DNA from: Streptomyces sp. YIM 130001
GTDB lineage: Bacteria > Actinomycetota > Actinomycetes > Streptomycetales > Streptomycetaceae
Length of the DNA: 64,000 nt
Direction of reading: 5' to 3'
Assembly (NCBI RefSeq): GCF_003574445.1
Contig: NZ_KZ984548.1
Coordinates: 596,214 to 660,213 of the forward strand
Of the stretch, positions 58,734 through 64,000 are shown piece after piece (within the stretch, counting starts at the first letter, position 1; each line of letters begins with the position of its first letter). Under the pieces are notes generated by a model. The model saw nothing but the letters and a program-made list of their open reading frames with translations, had not been told where the DNA came from and ran no database searches. A program made the position numbers and the translations under genes.

Positions 58734-60372
58734 ACGTCGGCTCAGCGGCAGGGACCTGAAAGAAGTCGTTCCCCTTGTCGTCCACGACGACGAACGCAGG
58801 GAAGTCCTCGACCTCGATCTTCCACACCGCCTCCATCCCGAGCTCCTCGTACTCGACGACCTCGACCTTCTTGATGCAGTCCTGCGCGAGCCGCGCCGCC
58901 GGTCCGCCGATCGAGCCGAGGTAGAACCCGCCGTGCGTGCCGCACGCGTTCGTCACCTGCTGCGAACGGTTGCCCTTGGCCAGCATCACCTTGGACCCGC
59001 CGGCCGCCTGGAACTGCTCCACGTAGGAGTCCATCCGCCCGGCGGTCGTCGGCCCGAACGAGCCGGACGCGTAGCCCTCGGGGGTCTTCGCCGGGCCCGC
59101 GTAGTAGACGGGGTGGTCCTTGAGGTACTGCGGCATCTCCTCGCCCGCGTCCAGCCGTTCCTTGATCTTGGCGTGCGCGATGTCGCGGGCCACGACCAGC
59201 GGGCCGGTGAGCGAGAGGCGGGTCTTGACCGGGTGCTTGGTGAGCTCGGCGAGGATCTCGTCCATCGGCCGGCCGAGGTCGATCTTCACCGCGTCCTCGG
59301 ACGCGGCGTCCTCGGACAGGTGCTCGTCCGTGGTCTCCGGCAGGAACCGCGCGGGGTCCGTCTCCAGCTGCTCCAGGAACACGCCCTCCGCGGTGATCTT
59401 CGCGGTGGCCTGCCGGTCGGCGGAGCAGGACACCGCGATGGCGACCGGGCAGGAGGCGCCGTGCCGCGGCAGCCGCACCACCCGCACGTCGTGGCAGAAG
59501 TACTTGCCGCCGAACTGCGCGCCGATACCGATCTGCTGGGTCAGCTCGAAGACCTTCTGCTCGAGGTCCTGGTCCCGGAAGCCGTGGCCGAGCTCGGAGC
59601 CCTCGCCGGGGATCTCGTCCAGGTAGTGCGCGGACGCGTACTTGGCGGTCTTCAGGGCGTACTCGGCGGAGGTGCCGCCGACCACGATGGCCAGGTGGTA
59701 CGGCGGGCAGGCGGCCGTACCGAGCGAGCGGATCTTCTCCTCGAGGAACTTCATCATCGAGGCCTCGTTCAGGACGGCCTTCGTCTCCTGGTAGAGGAAC
59801 GACTTGTTGGCCGAGCCGCCGCCCTTGGCCATGATCAGGAACTTGTAGGCGTCGCCGTCCGTCGCGTACAGCTCGATCTGCGCCGGCAGGTTGGAGCCGG
59901 TGTTCTTCTCGTCCCACATCGTCACGGGCGCCATCTGCGAGTAGCGCAGATTCAGGTTCTGGTACGCGTCGTAGATGCCCCGGGACAGGGCCTCCTCGTC
60001 GCCGCCGGCCGTGAGGACGTTCTGGCCGCGCTTGCCCATGACGATCGCGGTGCCGGTGTCCTGGCACATCGGGAGCACGCCCGCCGCCGCGATGTTGGCG
60101 TTCTTCAGGAGGTCGAGCGCGACGAACTTGTCGTTGCCCGAGGCCCCCGGGTCGTCGATGATGCGGCGCAGCTGGGCGAGGTGGGCCGGGCGCAGATAGT
60201 GCTGGATGTCGTGGATGGCCTCTTCCGCCAGCTTGCGCAGCGCCTCCGGCTCGACCTTGAGGAAGGTGCGCCCGTCGGCCTGGAAGGTGGAGACGCCCTC
60301 GGAGGTCACCAGCCGGTACGGCGTGGAGTCCTCTCCCATCGGAAGCAGATCGGTGTACGCGAACTCCGGCAT
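58696..60372 (-). CDS. Class I (iron-sulfur) fumarate hydratase
   Basis: 558 residues. Conserved cluster-ligand context [40 protein letters not shown], and [20 protein letters not shown] (class I fumarase C-terminal domain). Oxygen-sensitive enzyme with the same reaction as fumC. ATG chosen at [20 protein letters not shown] is 9 nt upstream. Confidence 0.95.
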   Translation of the reverse strand: MPEFAYTDLLPMGEDSTPYRLVTSEGVSTFQADGRTFLKVEPEALRKLAEEAIHDIQHYLRPAHLAQLRRIIDDPGASGNDKFVALDLLKNANIAAAGVLPMCQDTGTAIVMGKRGQNVLTAGGDEEALSRGIYDAYQNLNLRYSQMAPVTMWDEKNTGSNLPAQIELYATDGDAYKFLIMAKGGGSANKSFLYQETKAVLNEASMMKFLEEKIRSLGTAACPPYHLAIVVGGTSAEYALKTAKYASAHYLDEIPGEGSELGHGFRDQDLEQKVFELTQQIGIGAQFGGKYFCHDVRVVRLPRHGASCPVAIAVSCSADRQATAKITAEGVFLEQLETDPARFLPETTDEHLSEDAASEDAVKIDLGRPMDEILAELTKHPVKTRLSLTGPLVVARDIAHAKIKERLDAGEEMPQYLKDHPVYYAGPAKTPEGYASGSFGPTTAGRMDSYVEQFQAAGGSKVMLAKGNRSQQVTNACGTHGGFYLGSIGGPAARLAQDCIKKVEVVEYEELGMEAVWKIEVEDFPAFVVVDDKGNDFFQVPAAEPTFTSIPVRGPGLA

Positions 60373-60639
60373 TTTCGGCCATTCCTCACTCGGCAGACGG
60401 CTGCGCCTCCTGGGCAGCGCCCTCCAGAGTAGAACCTCGCGCGCGGACCGCTCCGGTGAGGTGAGGCTCACCCGGCAGCCCACCCGGCACCTCCCGTCCC
60501 CGGGGTCCCGTCCGTGCGATTCGGGGTGCTGTCCGCGGTCTCTCGGGGGCGTCTCGGGGGCGGTCCCGGGGGTCGTCTCGGGGTGGGCCCCGGGAAACAT
60601 CAGGGACGTTCCCCCTAGTCGCGATCTATCGCGTTTCGG

Positions 60640-60645
60640 TACGCT
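60640..60645 (+). promoter_or_regulatory. -10 element of a leaderless promoter
   Basis: TACGCT six nucleotides before the GTG of the DUF1707 gene, no ribosome binding site between. A tract with repeated TCTCGGGGGCG-like units lies just upstream (about 60530-60600). Confidence 0.55.
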
Positions 60646-60651
60646 GCTCAG

Positions 60652-61368
60652 GTGGACCTCGAAAAGCGACCCGAGAAGCCCGAAGCCCCCACCGCGCCGG
60701 CCGCTGCCGCAGAACCCGTCGCGGAGGCGGACCTGCGCGCCTCCGACGCGGACCGCGACCGTTTCGCGGACATCCTGCGTGACGCCATGGCCGAGGGCCG
60801 GCTCACCGCGGACGAGTTCACGGACCGCGTCGAGGGCGTCTACAGCGCCAAGACGGTCGGCGAACTGGAGCCGCTGGTCCGGGACTTGCCGGCCGCCCGG
60901 AGCGGCACGGCCACGTCCGCGCCCTCCTCGTACCGCCCGGGCCCGATCCCCGACGAGCCCGACGAGAACCTGGTCGCGGTCTTCAGCAGCAGCACCCGCA
61001 AGGGCCGTTGGCGCGTGGGCCGCCGCACCCACGCGTACTCGATCTTCGGGAACATCGAGATCGACCTCACCGAGGCGGTCTTCGAGCACCAGCAGATCCT
61101 CGTCAAGTGCTTCTCGATCTTCGGGAACGTCGAGATCACCGTTCCGGAGAACATCACGCTGAAGGGCAACGGCAGCGGCGTCTTCGGCAACTTCGAGGTG
61201 GAGACCCTGGAGGCGCCGGATCCGGGCGCCCCCGTCGTCCTGATCGACGGCTACTCGGTCTTCGGGAACATCGAGGCGAAGCCCAAGCGCGGCAAGTTCA
61301 TCGCCGACCTCCACAAGTACGTCGGCAAATACGTCGACAAGCACATGCGCAAGCACCTCGGGGGCTGA
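60652..61368 (+). CDS. DUF1707 protein with LiaF-like C-terminus
   Basis: 238 residues. DUF1707 helix-turn-helix-like region: [34 protein letters not shown]. After a Pro-rich linker, four similar beta repeats: [54 protein letters not shown] and [16 protein letters not shown], the LiaF-type C-terminal solenoid (DUF2154). Such proteins are actinobacterial cell-envelope-stress components. Leaderless GTG. Confidence 0.9.
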   Translation: MDLEKRPEKPEAPTAPAAAAEPVAEADLRASDADRDRFADILRDAMAEGRLTADEFTDRVEGVYSAKTVGELEPLVRDLPAARSGTATSAPSSYRPGPIPDEPDENLVAVFSSSTRKGRWRVGRRTHAYSIFGNIEIDLTEAVFEHQQILVKCFSIFGNVEITVPENITLKGNGSGVFGNFEVETLEAPDPGAPVVLIDGYSVFGNIEAKPKRGKFIADLHKYVGKYVDKHMRKHLGG

Positions 61369-61526
61369 CGGCGGCGCTTCGCGGCGGGTGACGGCGCACC
61401 CCGGTCGCACGAGGGGGCATGAGTCTGAACTTCCGTTCATCGGAACTCAGTGCATAGGCGTGCGTACAGCGGGTAGGCCTTGCTGCATCGTCACCCCCGC
61501 CGCGAAGCCGTCGTCAGGAGTAGGCC

Positions 61527-61922
61527 GTGCTGCAAACGCCGCATCAGTCCCTGCAGGTCGCCGCAGTTCCGACTCAGCGGGCCGCTGCGATTCCGAGTCA
61601 GCGCGGGCCTGCGCGAGATCAGGATGCTCCGTGGCACACCGAGGCCGTGTGCCGGCGGGACGAGGCCGGACTCTTCTTCGCACCGTCCAAGGAACCCACA
61701 GCCGCCCGGCTCTCCCGTGAGGACGCCGCGAAGCGGGTCTGCGGAGGCTGTCCGGTGATGGCCGAGTGCCGTGAGCACGCCCTTGTGCAGCCCGAGCCGT
61801 ACGGCGTCTGGGGTGGGCTGACCGCGGCCGAGCGCCGAGTGGTCCTGGCCCGGCGCCGCCGGCGTGAGATGGAGCTGCAGCAGAGCACCCGCGCGACGGA
61901 CCGCATCGCAGCCGCCGGCTGA
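61527..61922 (+). CDS. WhiB-family iron-sulfur regulator
   Basis: 131 residues. Four cluster cysteines, Cys42, Cys72, Cys75 and Cys81 (VCRRDE, VCGGCPVMAEC), the GVWGG turn (93-97) and a basic C-terminal LARRRRREMELQQ. WhiB-like proteins bind a 4Fe-4S cluster and sigma factor to tune development or redox response. In Streptomyces the gene beside glpX is a wblI-type member, but the assignment was not verified. AGGAG lies 6 nt before the GTG. Confidence 0.92.
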   Translation: MLQTPHQSLQVAAVPTQRAAAIPSQRGPARDQDAPWHTEAVCRRDEAGLFFAPSKEPTAARLSREDAAKRVCGGCPVMAECREHALVQPEPYGVWGGLTAAERRVVLARRRRREMELQQSTRATDRIAAAG

Positions 61923-61973
61923 CCGCCGCCACCGGCCCGCGAGTGCGGGCCGTCGGCACCCGGAAATCGGACG

Positions 61974-62004
61974 AGGGCGCCCCTCCGCACAAGGGGCGCC
62001 CTCT
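61974..62004. terminator. Hairpin terminator between whiB-like and glpX
   Basis: GAGGGCGCCCCT / AGGGGCGCCCTC with a 7-nt loop. Convergent genes. Confidence 0.88.
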
Positions 62005-62131
62005 TCACGCGCGGGCCCACCACGCGCGCGCCGTCCATGGATACGCGCGCGGCGGGCCGTCCGTTCAACGTCCTTGCGGAGTCCGTCCGTTCAACGCCCC
62101 CGCAGCGTCCGTCCGGCGAACGGCCCGCCCG

Positions 62132-62185
62132 GACCGGCTACTTGGCCCGGGCGGCCGCTCGACCGGTACCGACTACTTGGCCCGG
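62132..62185. repeat. Direct duplication of the 3' end of glpX
   Basis: ACCGGCTACTTGGCCCGG (copy 1, near 62133-62150) and ACCGACTACTTGGCCCGG (copy 2, 62168-62185) are 18-bp near-identical units about 35 bp apart; the second holds the glpX stop codon. A nearby GTCCGTTCAACG repeat pair (62059 and 62085 region) is separate. Confidence 0.7.
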
Positions 62186-63204
62186 TCGAAGTCGATCGCG
62201 CTGTAGGCCCGCAGCTTCTCCAGCTTGTGGGTCGAGTCGATCTGCCGGATCGTGCCGGACTTCGAGCGCATCACCAGGGACTGCGTCGTCGCCGTCTCCG
62301 CGCGGTAGCGCACGCCCCGGAGTAGTTCGCCGTCCGTGATGCCGGTGGCCACGAAGAAGACGTTGTCGCCGGAGACCAGATCGGTCGTCGACAGGACCCG
62401 GTCCAGATCGTGGCCCGCGTCGAGGGCGCGCTGCTTCTCCGCCTCGTCCTTGGGCCAGAGCTTGCCCTGGATCACGCCGCCGAGGCACCTGATCGCGCAG
62501 GCGCTGATGATGCCCTCGGGGGTGCCGCCGATCCCCATCAGCAGGTCCACGCCGGTGCCTTCGCGCACCGCCATGACCGAGCCCGCCACGTCGCCGTCGG
62601 CGATGAACTTGATCCGGGCGCCCGTCTCGCGGATCTCCTTGACGATCCCGTCGTGCCGCGGCCGGTCGAGGATCATCACGGTGACGTCCTCGGGCGCGGA
62701 GCGCTTGGCCTTGGCCACCCGGCGGATGTTCACCGACGCCGGGGCGTTGATGTCCACGTAGTCGGCCGCCTCGGGGCCGGTGACGAGCTTGTCCATGTAG
62801 AAGACGGCGGACGGGTCGAACATCGCGCCGCGGTCGGCCGCCGCGAGCACCGCGACCGCGTTCGGCATGCCACGGGCCGTCAGCGTCGTGCCGTCGATCG
62901 GGTCGACCGCGATGTCGCACTCGGCGCCGGTGCCGTCGCCGATCCGCTCCCCGTTGTAGAGCATCGGGGCTTCGTCCTTCTCGCCCTCGCCGATGACGAC
63001 GACGCCGTTCATCGAGACGGTGTGGACCAGGCTCCGCATGGCACGCACGGCCGCGCCGTCCGCGCCGTTCTTCTCGCCGCGGCCCACCCAGCGGCCCGCG
63101 GCCATCGCGGCGGCCTCGGTGACGCGCACCAGTTCGAGAGCCAGGTTGCGGTCGGGAGCCTCGGGAGAGACCTCCAGAGCGGACGGGAGATGATGCTCGG
63201 TCAT
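62173..63204 (-). CDS. glpX: Class II fructose-1,6-bisphosphatase
   Basis: 343 residues. GlpX motifs: [60 protein letters not shown] and [17 protein letters not shown]. Lithium-sensitive, metal-dependent phosphatase of gluconeogenesis. Start: AAAGGTG lies 7 nt before the ATG. Confidence 0.96.
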   Translation of the reverse strand: MTEHHLPSALEVSPEAPDRNLALELVRVTEAAAMAAGRWVGRGEKNGADGAAVRAMRSLVHTVSMNGVVVIGEGEKDEAPMLYNGERIGDGTGAECDIAVDPIDGTTLTARGMPNAVAVLAAADRGAMFDPSAVFYMDKLVTGPEAADYVDINAPASVNIRRVAKAKRSAPEDVTVMILDRPRHDGIVKEIRETGARIKFIADGDVAGSVMAVREGTGVDLLMGIGGTPEGIISACAIRCLGGVIQGKLWPKDEAEKQRALDAGHDLDRVLSTTDLVSGDNVFFVATGITDGELLRGVRYRAETATTQSLVMRSKSGTIRQIDSTHKLEKLRAYSAIDFDRAK

Positions 63205-63410
63205 CAGAGCGCACCTTTCTGATACGAGAAAAACCTGCGCCCGGAGGGGTCCCCGCGAGGGTGGCGTGATGGGCGGTCGGTCGGTCGAGGGTTCGAGGGG
63301 ACGCCTGCCGATACCCGCACGGCATCCCGACGTGACTCTATCGCCAAGCCGACAATTTGAGCAGAGGGGCCCACGCATGAGCGGAGCGTGCACCTGCGAC
63401 GATAGGGGGC

Positions 63411-63929
63411 GTGGCAGGTATGAAAGGCAAGCAGACCGTCCGGGACATGATCCTGTCGATGGCAGTGATCGGTGTGATCGTGGCCTTCGTCTACGTCTTC
63501 GTCCCGAAGGACAAGGACACGGAACCGGTCCAGGAGGTGGACTACACGGTCGAGCTGTCGACGGCCCGGCGCGCGGCCGCGTATCCGGTCCTCGCGCCCG
63601 ACGGGCTCTCGCCGAAGTGGAAGGCGACCTCCGTCCGGTACAGGGGCGAGGAGGACGATCACTGGCACCTCGGTTTCCACGCGCCGAACGGCCAGTACGC
63701 GGCCGTCGAGCAGTCGACGCGGACGCCGCGCAAGTTCATCGAGGAGGTCAGCCAGGGCGCCCGGGCGACCTCGGTGACGCAGGAGATCGGCGGCCACACC
63801 TGGAAGCGCTACTCGGGTTCCGAGTACGACGCCCTGGTGCGCGAGGACAAGGGGTCCACCACGGTGGTCACCGGCTCCGGTTCGATCGGCATCCTGACCA
63901 AGCTCGCGGGAGCGCTCAGCGAGTCCTGA
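63411..63929 (+). CDS. DUF4245-family membrane-anchored protein
   Basis: 172 residues. One N-terminal membrane helix ([20 protein letters not shown]), then an exported domain: [59 protein letters not shown], matching DUF4245 of actinobacteria. Function unknown. GTG start; a second candidate ATG nine bases later. Divergent from glpX. Confidence 0.88.
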   Translation: MAGMKGKQTVRDMILSMAVIGVIVAFVYVFVPKDKDTEPVQEVDYTVELSTARRAAAYPVLAPDGLSPKWKATSVRYRGEEDDHWHLGFHAPNGQYAAVEQSTRTPRKFIEEVSQGARATSVTQEIGGHTWKRYSGSEYDALVREDKGSTTVVTGSGSIGILTKLAGALSES

Positions 63930-64000
63930 GGTCGGTGCCCGTCCCTTCGGTCCTGCGCCTTCCGCACACGTACGCGACGACGAAGACCCCCGGCCGGGAC
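63930..64000. other. 3' end of window, no gene visible
   Basis: No coding sequence could be assigned to the last ~70 bases, although a following gene may begin beyond the window. Short CCCCGGCCGGG-type sequence at the very end may be part of a terminator. Confidence 0.4.

Overview
The window is high-GC actinobacterial DNA, almost certainly a Streptomyces chromosome. The GC bias at third codon positions, frequent GTG starts, subtilisin-inhibitor (SSI), WhiB, DUF1707 and DUF4245 proteins, and class I plus class II fumarases all fit that genus. No rRNA, tRNA, CRISPR array, insertion sequence or prophage was seen. The right part (about 35-64 kb) looks like conserved core: undecaprenyl diphosphate synthase, PhoH, a lytic transglycosylase, an AI-2E exporter-like protein, a bifunctional penicillin-binding protein, a PP2C phosphatase, fumC, class I fumarase, a WhiB protein and glpX. 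The left half is more accessory: acetyltransferases, secreted proteins, an Lrp regulator, a Ser/Thr kinase, glyoxalase-like proteins and several decayed genes.

The most notable theme is three large surface or secreted proteins (8534-10213, 28051-29682, 45308-46930) that share one N-terminal design. Each has a basic leader, a glycine with glutamate five residues later (the class III/Flp prepilin processing pattern G|xxxxE), one hydrophobic helix, a Cys...Cys-Gly pair and a charged linker, followed by an unrelated C-terminal cargo. The first carries a Hint self-cleaving domain and a 128-residue C-terminal toxin candidate. Downstream lie a candidate immunity gene, an unknown gene and a 5'-truncated duplicate of the immunity gene. 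The third has three copies of a ~90-residue repeat and a frameshifted, leaderless paralogue just upstream. An A24 prepilin peptidase (33735-34721) that could process such leaders is in the same window, with no other Tad/Flp pilus genes.

An 18-bp inverted repeat, TTGGGYCC-N2-GGRCYCAT, ties part of this together. It occurs at the same distance (22-23 bp) from a -10-like hexamer ahead of the second pilin-leader protein, a small membrane protein and, symmetrically, the divergent DUF192 and prepilin peptidase genes. This suggests a small regulon under a shared regulator. The toxin gene also contains a TTA codon, implying bldA dependence.

Layout: 0-7.3 kb, monooxygenase end, TetR/SRPBCC pair, acetyltransferases, SSI inhibitor and membrane proteins. 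7.6-12 kb, lipoprotein/toxin/immunity locus. 12-21 kb, PQQ-propeller lipoprotein, DUF4333 lipoprotein, WD40 protein, a frameshifted pseudogene, Lrp regulator, DoxX protein and Ser/Thr kinase. 21-28 kb, an oxidoreductase pseudogene broken by an inversion, Aba4/membrane pair with divergent MerR, two VOC proteins, an NmrA-like reductase. 28-35 kb, pilin-leader protein, lipoprotein, methyltransferase, kinase-like ATPase and prepilin peptidase cluster. 35-45 kb, aldo/keto reductase, uppS, PhoH, transglycosylase, AI-2E protein and a PadR/ABC operon. 45-49 kb, third pilin-leader protein, its truncated paralogue, and an RHH/SPFH operon behind a perfect palindrome. 49-64 kb, cell-wall, signalling and central-metabolism core, including a second TetR/SRPBCC pair related to the one at the left end.
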